Source: Odontesthes bonariensis (Eukaryota > Chordata > Actinopteri > Atheriniformes > Atherinopsidae). Taken from it: a stretch of DNA of 64,000 bases. The notes below the pieces were generated by a model that saw only the letters and a program-made list of their open reading frames with translations, did no database searches and had not been told where the DNA came from. The DNA lies in assembly GCF_027942865.1 (NCBI RefSeq), contig NC_134517.1, positions 18,978,009 to 19,042,008 of the forward strand, in the 5' to 3' direction. The number at the start of each line of letters is the position of its first letter. Within the stretch, counting starts at the first letter, position 1. Shown here piece after piece: positions 12,041-27,800 of the stretch. The translations under genes were made by a program, and so were the position numbers.

Positions 12041-13548
12041 GAAAAAAATAGTGATGATCCCCTACACCCTGACTATGTGCCAAGTTTATTGCATTTCACC
12101 TCTACCGCTGATCGGACTCGGGCTGTCAACCACCTGGAGAGATATGTGCGCCCTCTAAAAGTTTCTAACAAAAGACACGAAGGGCTAACTGCAACAGACA
12201 GAAGTCCTGCGATAAAGCAAGAAGTACATGCAGATCAAGGAGAGGTACAAACTGAAACTGGAGTCCAAGGCACTGAGGTCCAGACAGAGGAGACACACAA
12301 TGACATTGCCTCATTATATAAAAAGATTGAATCTTTAAACATCGAATGCCAATTGCTAAGAGATCAAATTCATGGACTAGAAAGTGAGTAGAAGGATCGT
12401 TCCCTTGACGCTTCACAATTTGATGATGGCAAAATAAAAATTTTCAAAAGACTTCCCAATTTACAGACTTTCATGTTATTGTTTAGCTTGGTGTCTTCAG
12501 TTTTTCTTGCTACTCCGAAACAGTCCCTCAAACCTGCTCAGGAACTCCTTACACTGATGAAGCTGCGCCTCAATCTGTCAGAGAAACTTTTAGGTTACCT
12601 CTTTGGGATTCACCAGTCAACAGTATCAGGAGTCTTTCACCGTTGGATACATGTTATGGCAAGCAGGCTTCATCCTCTAATATTGTGGCCAGAGAGAGAA
12701 GACCTCAGACGCAGCTTACCAATGTGTTTTCAGACATTTTTTAAGAGCTGTGTAAGCATAATCGACTGCTTTGAAGTGTTCATAGTGGTCATAGTTTATT
12801 TAGGATTGCTTTTAATACCCAGTAGTATGGTGACACTTTTATCTTATTTTATCTTATTCGATTTTGTTGTATTTTATTGCTTTCACTGTTCTTTTATTGT
12901 TTTTATTTGTTTTTACTTATTTTTCTCTTTATTTATTACTTGCTGTAAAGCACTTTGGTACATCGTAAGGATTGTCTGTAAAGGACTGTATAAATAAAGT
13001 ACATTTACATTTACATTTACATTTACATAGAGCGTCCTTCTGACTTAAAAGCTCGAGCTCAAACTTGGAGCAACTACAAACAGCGCTACACTCTAAAATT
13101 TCTTATTTCAATCACCCCGCAAGGAAGTATCTCTTTCATGTCCAAGGCCTGGGGTGGACGTGTTGCAGACAAACACGTGACAGAACACAGTGGGTTCCTT
13201 GACAAGCTCCTACCAGGGGACTTGGTACTGGCTGACCGAGGCTTCCCAACTGAGGATGACGTCGGCCTATTTTGCGCAGAATTAATAATGCCTCCGTTCA
13301 CACGAAGGAAGACACAGCTTAGCCGAAAAGAAATTGAACCTGCTTGTGAAATTTCTCGTGTTAGAATCCATGTCAAAAGAGCTATTGGAGCGTTGAGGCA
13401 GAAATATAAAATTCTGGGCTCAACGCTGCCTGTGAGTCTCATTAGAGTGGAGCAAAATGGCAAAGTGGAGGACAGCCTTATAGACAAGATTGTGTTAACA
13501 TGCTGTGCTTTGTGCAATTTTGGTGAGTCCATAGTGTCTTCAGATTGA
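12041..13548 (+). pseudogene. ISL2EU (PIF/Harbinger-related) transposase pseudogene, interrupted by a LINE tail
   Basis: A splice-acceptor-like TTTGTTTCAG at 12031-12040 precedes a frame beginning EKNSDDPLHPDYVPSLLHF. This is the linker and coiled coil that normally follow the THAP DNA-binding domain. The THAP exon is not found upstream. A stop (TAG, 12389-12391) breaks the frame. A frame with shifts then resumes through the helix-turn-helix (KLLGYLFGIHQSTVSGVFHRW) and the first DDE block (SIIDCFEVFI). A 245-bp insert at 12785-13029 splits the gene. The remainder continues ERPSDLKARAQTW to LLPGDLVLADRGFP (second Asp) and RIHVKRAIGALR, where the catalytic Glu expected in HVER is Lys. The enzyme is therefore dead three ways. 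The family is recalled from DDE_Tnp_4-type fish proteins. Confidence 0.75.
12785..13029 (+). mobile_element. 5'-truncated LINE 3' tail nested in the ISL2EU transposase
   Basis: The inserted sequence has a T-rich stretch and the phrase GTAAAGCACTTTGGTACATC. It ends in ATAAATAAAGT plus (ACATTT)n. Fish L2/Rex-type LINE tails look like this. Removing it joins TTCATA to GAGCGT and restores the transposase reading frame without loss. CATA appears at both borders and may be a short target duplication, although it overlaps the microsatellite. Confidence 0.65.
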
Positions 13549-14215
13549 GGTGAACATTAGTTCAAGTACAGAGCATATGGCAAAACAATTTGCCACCATA
13601 ACTTTTGTCTTAACAGTTGATATCAATCTATATCAGATGACATTTTGTAAATATTTGCTCTGTAATGTATCAAGTTATTTCACAGTGACATATAAAATAT
13701 TTTCATATTGACATTTAGTATGCATGTATGTTATTGTTTAGTTTATGTTTAGTATTTTGTTTATCAATTTTTTTCGGTGACCCATATACCCTATATGAGA
13801 AGAGGCTCTGCACATATCCCTGTGACGCTTGGGATGAACACCGTGTGACGGAAATGTTTGTAAAGTTTATTACAGTTTTATTATTTATAAAACTGTAATA
13901 ATTATTGATCTATTTATTTATTATTTATCTATTGAAAATAATTTCAATAGGTTTGACACAACTGTCAAGTCAGTCTAGATATGCTAATATGCCACTTTGC
14001 AACCTTAAACACGAAAAACAGTGCGTGGAAATATCCCAAACCTTACATCCTAAATAGTTATATTTGATATACAATGCTAAGACATATTCTCAGTGTATTC
14101 CTCCTATGCCTTATTTTCCTAATGAATGCCCCACCTGAAAATATTTGAGAAAAAAATCAGCCCAAAATGTTACTTTTAAATTAGGGCTTACATATACATG
14201 TCCACAATTACTTTG
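13549..14215. other. Spacer between the two convergent ISL2EU ORF relics, with two hairpins
   Basis: No gene is seen. Perfect inverted repeats at 13867-13881/13887-13901 and 13929-13937/13942-13950 could fold into stem-loops. AT-rich flanks carry AATAAA-like and TTTATT-like words in both directions, which would suit polyadenylation of two facing ORFs. Confidence 0.5.
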
Positions 14216-14217
14216 CA

Positions 14218-14813
14218 TCAAGTTTTATGAGAGATTTTATCATTCACTAGTGCCATCCTTTTGAGAGGAGAACAACTCTGAAATTTCATTAATTGACTGT
14301 TGTTAAAGCAATAAATAATACCTTGTTGCTGCAGTGGTAAACTTTGCTGACTCTGGGTAGCATACAGCTTTCGCAAGTGATTTTGGCTGCTGATTTTCAT
14401 TGCTTTTGACTGCACCAAACTTGGAAGCTGTTATTCTGCCACAGGAAGCCTGTCCCTTTGTCTCCTGCTTACAATGCGCTTCTGTCATTTTTCTTCAAAC
14501 ACCTTGTCACATTTTTCAATAAGTTCATTGTATGTCAAAGCAGCATTCTCAGCTTCATAAAGCTGTCCCAGTGGTGTAGGACAGCCATCTCTCAGAGCCA
14601 CTGGGACAACATCTTTGGAGTGGTTTGGCGCTACAGACAGCACAGCAGCTCTTGGGTTTGCATGCTCAGCTTATTCAGAAAGCCGGCAAGTTCATCTCTG
14701 GTAGGTTTGAACGTTGCATCACAGGACGCTGATTTCCTTGATGTAGTTTCATTGACCACATTCATGTCAACTTGACCTAAAACCTTTCTACTCTGCGTTC
14801 TGGGACATGTCAA
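14218..14813 (-). pseudogene. ISL2EU YqaJ-type nuclease pseudogene
   Basis: Broken minus-strand coding traces. 14631-14813 reads NETTSRKSASCDATFKPTRD. 14303-14488 reads KGQASCGRITASKFGAV, then AKAVCYPESAKFTTAATRY. GRITAS-F and the Ser/Thr/Ala-Arg-Tyr block are hallmarks of the YqaJ exonuclease fold. ISL2EU elements are known to carry a second ORF of this type beside the DDE transposase. Several shifts and stops separate the pieces. The relic ends about 60 bp before the candidate X-box of cfap91. Confidence 0.6.
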
Positions 14814-14873
14814 GATGATGTGACGTAAACACGTTGGAGGTAACTCCTCCCCTTTCCGGGCGGCCCGTTCGCC

Positions 14874-14887
14874 GTCTCTATGGTTAC
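14874..14887 (+). promoter_or_regulatory. Candidate X-box (RFX site) of cfap91
   Basis: GTCTCTATGGTTAC matches the ciliary X-box pattern RYYNYYWWRRNRAC at 13 of 14 positions. It lies 67 bp before the cfap91 start codon. RFX factors drive many axonemal genes from such sites close to the start. The surrounding 14840-14960 is GC-richer than its flanks and probably holds the core promoter and 5' UTR. Confidence 0.5.
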
Positions 14888-14954
14888 GGAACTAAACTGT
14901 TTGGGCAAAACTGAGAAATTGAGCTTTTCAATCCCTCACACGGTCGCTAAAGTT

Positions 14955-19713
<4,759 letters not shown>

Positions 19714-19928
19714 AGGAAAGGCCTGAAATATATAAAGTGTACAGCATCGATATCTGACGTGAAAAGTGTCCATTTGTATTTTCAAGGTACAGGTTTCCTT
19801 CAAGGGTTTGGGGGGCTAAGTACAGCCTTTTGATTACTTGAAAATGTTATCTGTAACATGTAACAGGTCTGGCAGCATTCCCTAACCTTAACCCATAAAG
19901 TTCAGATAACCTCTCTTTAAAACGGTCT

Positions 19929-19943
19929 AATAAAAGAAATAAA
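19929..19943 (+). terminator. Polyadenylation signals of cfap91
   Basis: Two AATAAA hexamers, at 19929-19934 and 19938-19943, about 215 bp after the stop codon. The 3' UTR is probably 19714 to about 19965. Confidence 0.6.
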
Positions 19944-20329
19944 TGTTTTAAAAAGTAGATCCAGTGGAGATTGTTGGCTGTTTCATCAGAGAATCTGCTC
20001 TCGGACTGAGTTTGCCTGGGCACCTGTTACAAATGTACTCAACGTGAAGATGATTTCAAATGAGTATTTCGTATTTTTTAAGGGGTGATGTTTCAAAGTG
20101 GATCAGACGCTGGGATTTTTTTTAATTTTTTTTGTCCTTTGAGACTGGACTGGAGTGTTGTCGGTCAAATCGAAGCTTTGGCCACTAGAGGGAAGCACGA
20201 CTTCAAAACCGTCTTTGATAGATGCTGTTTGAGGTTTCACAAGTACAAACAAGACAGGACAAACGTTCATTCGCCGCCACACTGCTGGTGACAAACGAGC
20301 CTGGTATAACTTCAACATAAACCTTCCGT

Positions 20330-20590
20330 CTGTGTTCTGCGTCTGAGGTCACGCACGGTGCCGCGGTAATTGACGTGGGCGGGGCTGGTCTTGAAACTCC
20401 TCCGTCCCGTACGTTACAGTGTGGGAATACTCGTCGCGAACCGCCTTGAGCGCAACAGGCGCGCAACAAGCCCAGCGGCACCGCGGCGTCCGTTCTCACC
20501 TGCGCGCCGTGTTCTGTGAACCCTGATCGGCCGCAGCGACGCGGAACTCCTGGCCACGAAACACAGCTGTCCGGACATCTGGAGTCCTCA
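20330..20590 (+). promoter_or_regulatory. nr1i2: CpG-rich promoter and 5' UTR exon of nr1i2
   Basis: This is a markedly CpG-rich stretch in otherwise AT-rich DNA, with GGGCGGGGC at about 20378. It ends in a strong donor (CCTCAG-GTGAGT, exon end 20590). The next exon with the start codon begins after a CCTCAG acceptor near 21805. I infer a noncoding first exon here. The transcription start is not determined. Confidence 0.5.
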
Positions 20591-20644
20591 GGTGAGTGGG
20601 TTGATTGCAGCTCGACACTCGGATCAGGTACAGGTAAGGAGGAG

Positions 20645-21226
20645 TGTCTCCCTTTCTTTCTTTCTTTCTTTCTTCCTGCTCTTCTTCTTCTTTTTTAAAA
20701 AAAGATCAGTTTAAGGTTGACGCAAACCACTTTGACCATTTCAAAGGAGTTGATCTTTGGAATTTAGCAACAGCTTTGGAAGCTGTGAGTGAATTGATCC
20801 TTTTTTTTTCTCTTGAGATGAAAACGCTGTCACACCACTCTGAAAGTCAGCGCTGTTATGTCACCGTATTGCCAGTGTAGGACTATGGTTTGGGTCGGGA
20901 TTAAATACGCGCAGCATATCACACCAAACCTAATAGAGACTGTGGCTCCGAGGGAAGGAAAAAAAAACCTGCAATCAACAAACCTTTATTTATCTATTTA
21001 GTTTTGGTTGGAGATTTTAAAGCAAATCGAACCAAACTGGTGATCAATTATTTATTTTCAGTTCCGTGCCTGGTACTGTATTTCGGAGTCGGATAAACAT
21101 TTCCTTGGAAACGAGGAAAAAACTTTGAAGTCTCAATCCTGCTATTGAAACTGTGCCGCAATTTCCTGTAAATTACCCGGCAAGTTTGAGATGGTTCCAC
21201 GCTGCGTGGACGCTTGACTTCATGGG

Positions 21227-21267
<41 letters not shown>

Positions 21268-21804
21268 TTTAACGCTCTTAAATGTGCCACGCGGAGCAGT
21301 CGCTCGTGCGTAACTGTCCCCTTATTTTGAAGATGGAATAAGGAGACGGCCTTCATGACAGTGGTGTCTAAAGGCAGCAGCATCAGAGCACAGGCTACAC
21401 AAGGCCACAGAACACGTTTAATAAGCAAAGCATTTTATTTAAGAAAACATTTCTGCAACTGAATGAAGAACAACATTTTATTTTCCCTCCAACATCTCAG
21501 AAAATGACAAATCCAAAAAGGCAACTGCAAAAAGAAAAAGAAAACCAGCACACCACCAACAGAAAACAAAAAAAATCGTGTGATATAAATAGTTTGTATT
21601 TGGTTCTGATTCTTTTTTTATTCTTTTTGAATATTGTATTTCAGCTATTTGCATGTCAGAGCTAATGCTAATGCGGCTGACCAGCTTGGTTTGGCAGAGT
21701 TGCTGGTGGGGCTTCCCCCCTCGCTTCCCACCAGACCTTCCACTTCTTGCAAAATCTGGAATGCTTTTGTAATGAGGGTGAAATGATTGTTCATCATCCC
21801 TCAG
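20645..21804 (+). other. nr1i2 intron 1, low-complexity tracts only
   Basis: It holds a (CTTT)n run at about 20652-20675 and a long A-tract at about 21231-21262. No exon or transposon is recognised. Confidence 0.4.
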
Positions 21805-21828
21805 GGCGAGAGCCAGACGGCCGCTGGC

Positions 21829-24800
21829 ATGGAAACTGTCGATGAGGTGGCCACCATGCAAAATGAGGACGGCGAGGATGAGGAACCCAGAGAGTGCGGC
21901 GTGTGCGGTGATTTGGCCAAGGGTTACCACTTCAACGCCTTGACGTGCGAAGGCTGCAAAGGCTTCTTCAGGTGGAGTTCGCTCTTTTCGTCTCTCGTAT
22001 GCTGCCCAGTTGCATTTGCTTACAGGCAGTTCAGATTCACATTTTCCTTTCCTTTCCTTCCAAACGCTCATTTAAAGCCCTCTAAAAAGTGGAGCCATTC
22101 CTTTCATTTCCGGTTCAGAGTGGCTTCACTCATCCAGTAGCTCGCAGGAGAAGGAGAAGTGTACACTCTTTGCTACATCACTTGCATTATGTAAAATATT
22201 GTCACCTTACGCTGACTGCGGAGTTTCATGTCAGCATTGCACTTGTGAAAAAATAAAAAGGTAATATTTGAGATGGAAGGACTGTTATGAAGGCCCCAGC
22301 AGTGGGAACTCCTTGCAGTAAAAGTCAGCCCACCTCTCATCGCTCTTTACTTTGGTCGACAGATTCGGTCCTCCTCAGCAGGAGGTGACACGGCTCAGTT
22401 AAAAGTCCTGTCTCTTCTCAGGCACAGCCTTTCAGCCGTTTCTGTTGATTAAACTTTCGCTCACGAACACGCCAAAGGTGTTCCTTTTTCGATTCAAGTT
22501 AAGCAGCATGCGTGGCCAGCTTTTCCTTTTTCTTTTTTTTTTTTTAGACACCTCAACTGCAATTTTGGCAGTGTGCCTCGGATCACTGTCATACTGGAGC
22601 TTTTCTCCTCTGCCAGAGTTTAGGAGACAGGCTGTCATCTTGTCACTCAGTTGCTCCAGACGCATTCCACCGTGCCACCTATAAATGTCATCTCCTCGAT
22701 AATGTTTTTCACTCATGTCCCATTTAATAACACTCCCACCTCCTTGCTTCACTGTCACGGCTCAGGACTCTCAGTCCACTTTAGCAGTTCTGGCCAGATT
22801 CAAGCCAAGCGTGCTGCACCCTATTTTAGCTAAAAATTTGTCTTTGTCTCATCTGGTCAAACAATGTGCCCTTCAGTTTTTTTTTCTCCTTCACATTGTC
22901 TTTAGAAGCTGCTATTATGCAATGTCATTCACGCTTGTCTGAGCTGCCATGGAAACACAGACATTCATTACAGTCTCCTGTGTCGAGCCTGATGCCGTGG
23001 CTTCACTTAACCCAGCGCAACACTGGGTTCTCACTATTATCAATTCACCTGACTACACACAGTGTAGAAGCCCCAGATATTTGCTCTGCAACACAGAAAT
23101 AGGCCGGTCTTCAATTCAATATTTGTATGCAAGATCTTAGCAGCCCTTGTGTTTTTTCTGTCTTCTTTTTACAATCAGTAATTAAACAGCTATTTTATTC
23201 TTCCAGCACTTTGGGGCATGTACGTTTAATTGATTCTTTCTGAAGACGATTGTTTTTTTTATCGCTCATTGAAGGAAATACTGTACTCGTTGGTACTGAA
23301 TTTATGCTACTATTGAGATGAAAAAACATTTGAATCATTCAACATTGAAATGATATCGACAAGGGGTCTTCTGTTTTACTGAACATGGGAAAAAGCAGTA
23401 ATATACTAAACTAAAATGCAGGCAAAGGCTTTAAAAGAGCACTTTTATAAATAGAAAGATCTCAAGACATGAGATCACCATGCCAACAGTTTTATTCTGA
23501 TAAGTCCGAGTGGATTTGGGTTTGCCTACTGTGATCATATCGGAAATGCACTGTCAGACTGTTGAGAGCTTTGTGTGAGAGGTTTAAAATCTCAGTAGGT
23601 GGCCAGTGCATGCTTCACTGGATCAGTCTAATGACTTCTTCTAATATTTCCAGGTACAACTCCCGCAGCTGCTTTATTCGTATTGTCAGTAATTTAATTA
23701 ATTGTGGAAGTTCAGTCTGCTCAAGTTCAGGAGTGATTTTCTCAGAATCGGAACCCTGCGATTCACAATCAGCCTCGCAAGCCACGACCACAATTTAATG
23801 CTTCTCCCTGTAGGAAGTTTACCTCCCTCCAAGGCGATTAAATAGTACAAGAGAAGCTAGTCTTTGAAGGATAGCGAGATTAGAAGCTGAATGTCGAAAC
23901 TCCATTCACTTAAAATGCTTGAAATGTGAATAAAAGGACATTTTTGTTCAAATCGTCTCTTAGTTTGGTTTGCTGCAATTTCCCACTTTGCCGACATGTC
24001 TTATCTGGATTATATTATCCCTTTTCCACTGTGTGGTTAGAATAACCCTTTTATGTCTCACACGCACGGCGGAGTGTCAGTCGAAGTACGACCGTCTTTT
24101 TTGGGGGTAAATAATGGAATGGCACACACGTGTGCTCGCAGCCATTCAAGTGGAACGCAGTGTTTGTTTTCCTTCTTTCACTTCTGATTCTGACTTTGTG
24201 ACTTCAGATTGATGTTTCTAAGCTGTTACTAAGTGGATTTTTAAATGAATTCAGACGCGCCATAAAGAGGTCATCGCGGCTCCACTGTCCGTTCCTGAGT
24301 ACATGCATCATAACTAAAAACAACCGGCGGTCGTGTCAAGCCTGCCGCTTTCATAAATGTCAGGCCATCGGCATGCGCAAAGAGAGTAAGTGACGAAATC
24401 CGGATGGCTGTACACAGTTTTTTTTTCTCCCATATATTATAGAAAGTGTCACTTGTTTACTGCACCTTTTTGTACCACTTATTTGAATTCACATTGTCAT
24501 GGTGTCATCGTTTCTATTCGATCAGCTGTTGAATACATTCAAAATGATGCAGAAACAAATTTTTTGTTCCAAATGAAATATTCATCCTTTTTTTGGATAT
24601 ATATATATACAGTGGTCATGTCTGAGAAAGAGGTATTGGAGAGGAGGATCCGCATAAAGAAGAAAAAGATGCGTAAAGCATCGACACAGCTTTCGCCACA
24701 GCAAGACGAAATAATTCAGGAGCTGCTCTGCGGCCACCGCAGCACATTCGACTCGGCGTTTGCGCGCTTCACGGGCTTCAGGGTATGTGAATGACTGCAC

Positions 24801-27800
24801 GCACTTCAAAGTGTTTCATCATCTTCAGACTGGTCTGACTGATGTTTTGTGTGTGTTTTTTTTTTTTTTTTCAGCCTATGGACAGAGACATCCTGGCGGA
24901 GAATGAGCACAGCCAGTCTCACCCACTGACCAAGTGCCCCACAAAGATCTGCTCTACCGCTGCTAAATCCTCAACTGACCCCACATCATCCTCGTACGCC
25001 TGCTCCCTCTCCTCCTCCTCCTCCACCTCCTCCTCCTCTCCGTCCCCCAGTCTCTCCAACTCTCCTGGAAAACACGAGGACTGCGAAGGAGACGGAAACG
25101 GTCGTGTTTACACTGCGCTCCCACATTTGGCTGACCTCACGACGTACATGATTCAGGACATCATTCGTTTTTCCAAAAGCCTTCCGGACTTCCGGTAAAT
25201 AGGTTGATCATCAAATATGTCTCAGTGGAAACAGTTTTTTGTGCTTGTAGAATCTAGTCTGGTCTCTTACAGGTCTCTAAGCATGGAGGACCAGATATCT
25301 CTGCTGAAGGGAGCCACGTTTGAAATCATGCAGATTCGCTTCAACATGGTGTTTAACTTAACAACAAGCATATGGGAATGTGGCCCTATTAGATACTGCA
25401 TGCACGACGCGATGCGAGGTGAGACGACTAACACAAGCACAGGGAGTAGTTTCAAACTATGCAGATTCGTGCTTCCATATCACATGGATAAGATTCTGAG
25501 TTGTGGCCGGTCTATCGGTGTTTTCAGCTCCTCACCCCCTGAGGAAAATGTCGGGCTTTTCAGCTGCTTCATGCTCCTCCGTGTTTCCCGAGTCTGTGTG
25601 CGGTTTGGTGTTGGATGGGAAGTGTGTGCAGAGAGCTTACTGAAGCTTTTTTTTTTTGCTTTTTTTACTGCTGAAAGCAAGCTTAACAAGAGTGTAGAGA
25701 GGGGGCGACAAAACAGTAAAGTTGTTGACCGTAAAGGCTCAGGACTCCACAGAGCTCCACGTTGATGAACCAAGCAGCAGCAGAGAAGCAGGCTACAGTG
25801 TGCGCTCTGTGTGAGGAACCCTGCTCATATAGTAGTTTACAATGTGACTCAAGATATGTCAAGGACCTCTTGACTTTTCGACGGGGTCAAACCGGAGTTG
25901 TAACTTTGTCTTCCAGCTTGTGTGAGTTCCCATTAGCATTGCTGCCCTTTAAGTATCCATATGCACGGTGCCTATACATACAGAAATATCTCTGTTGAGA
26001 TGGTATCTGCGTGTGAGCAGTCATACATAACTTGTTTGCTCTCTTTCTCACCTCTTTTCAGTTGTGGCTGCTGCTTTGCGAACACTCACCGGAATGTAGT
26101 CAAACTGGTACTGTGTTTAAAGATCATACAGGACCGAGTTGACATAAATTCATGATGCTTCTGATTCTCCCTCCTAGCAGAGCATTGCTGTTGTGGCAAC
26201 ATTTCTTTGACAGTCCATGTCAGAAGGTGGGGTTCCGTGGTCAATTTTTATTCGTATTAAGAGGATTTGTTTAGGAGAAGGTGAAAAATGAGGTCTCCTT
26301 TTTTTTTGGCATTTCTAAGAAGACTTGATATGCATTACGTGGCAGAGAAATAATTTTTTTGGACTGTGTTTGACCTGGTAAAAGTTCAAACTGAGTGACT
26401 GACCAACTGTTTCCGGTGAGAGCTAGCAAGAGGAGCTCTTTCCATTTTTCACTTAAAAATGTATATTACTGTATATGAGGCAACTTCTTCCCAGAGGTTT
26501 TTTTTTTTTTTTTTTTTTTTTTCTGGTTAAAACAACAACTTCTTCTATGAACTCTATGCCGCTACCCTCTGGCAACACGATGCAGCCTAGTTTAAATGTT
26601 TCAAACTGCTCAGTGGAACTTTCTGTGAATAGTGAATGGGGACTCAGCTAAAAAAAATAGGTGATAGTTCAGATGCTGTCGATCAGCAGGCAGCTGCACG
26701 TAAAGTTTCCATGGAGGATCACGTCGAATGTAGAGCAGGGCAACAGTTTTGCCTCAGGTCACACTGACTTGGACCAGCTTTAAACGGAACGTACCCACTT
26801 GATAGACTTGCCCAACCAGAAATGCTGCAGCATTTTGAATGAGCAGGAGGCTTTTCATAGAACTTTTGTGACGTGTGGTAATTATACTTTTCTGCATTTT
26901 ATTAATCAGAGGGAAACTCTTTGGTTGCTTTTTCAAACCAAACTGCAAGGTGGTGTGGTGGTTAGCACTGCCACCTGAAAAGCAAGAAGCTTCCCGGCTT
27001 GGGCATCTCCGTCTGGAGTTTAGATTCCCCCCACAGTCCAAAGACATGCATGTTAGGTTCATTGATAATTCTAAACAGACAGTGACTGGTGACCTGTCCA
27101 GGGTGTACACTGCCTCTCGGCTTATGAGAGCCAGGATACATTCCACACACCGCCTTAAGACCCTGAACAGGATGAAGCAGGTACAGGATATAAATGAAAG
27201 TATGGAACACCTTTAACTACCATTTAACTACCAGGCCAACGGAGCCACCGCTGGTTATTGTGAAAAACAAACAAACATCAGGAGTAACTTGTTCATGTGA
27301 ACATGTGAAGCAAAGATGATAAATCTCATTATGGGGAAGTTCTTTTTTTTTTTTTTTTTTTTTAAACCTGGACCTTATTTTTGGCATAAAATACGTTCAT
27401 CTATGCTATTTAGATCACTCGAGATCCGCGTATATCCATATGACGGGAGTGAACAGGGCATTGTGCGACATGGGAATTTGGAAATACACAATAACGATCC
27501 ATGTTACCAGCAGCAGAAGCAAATTCCGTGTAAAGATCCCGCCGTGGCGCCGCCTCTTAGCCGGCACGCTGTTTTTTTTTTCTTTCCCAGTGGCCACTCG
27601 TGGTATTGCAACAAAAAAATCCCCTGTGGCCCAGAGAGCATTTTCCCCATAGACCGCAAAGAGATGTCTGTAAAACTGTTCACAGGATGCCTTCAGCTGT
27701 AACCGCTGTTATTTACTAATCTTTGTATTATATATTTTTAAGTCATGGACTTTTTATCTGTCAAAAAGTTTTCTAACGCCCAGAAAAAGTCTCTTTTCCC

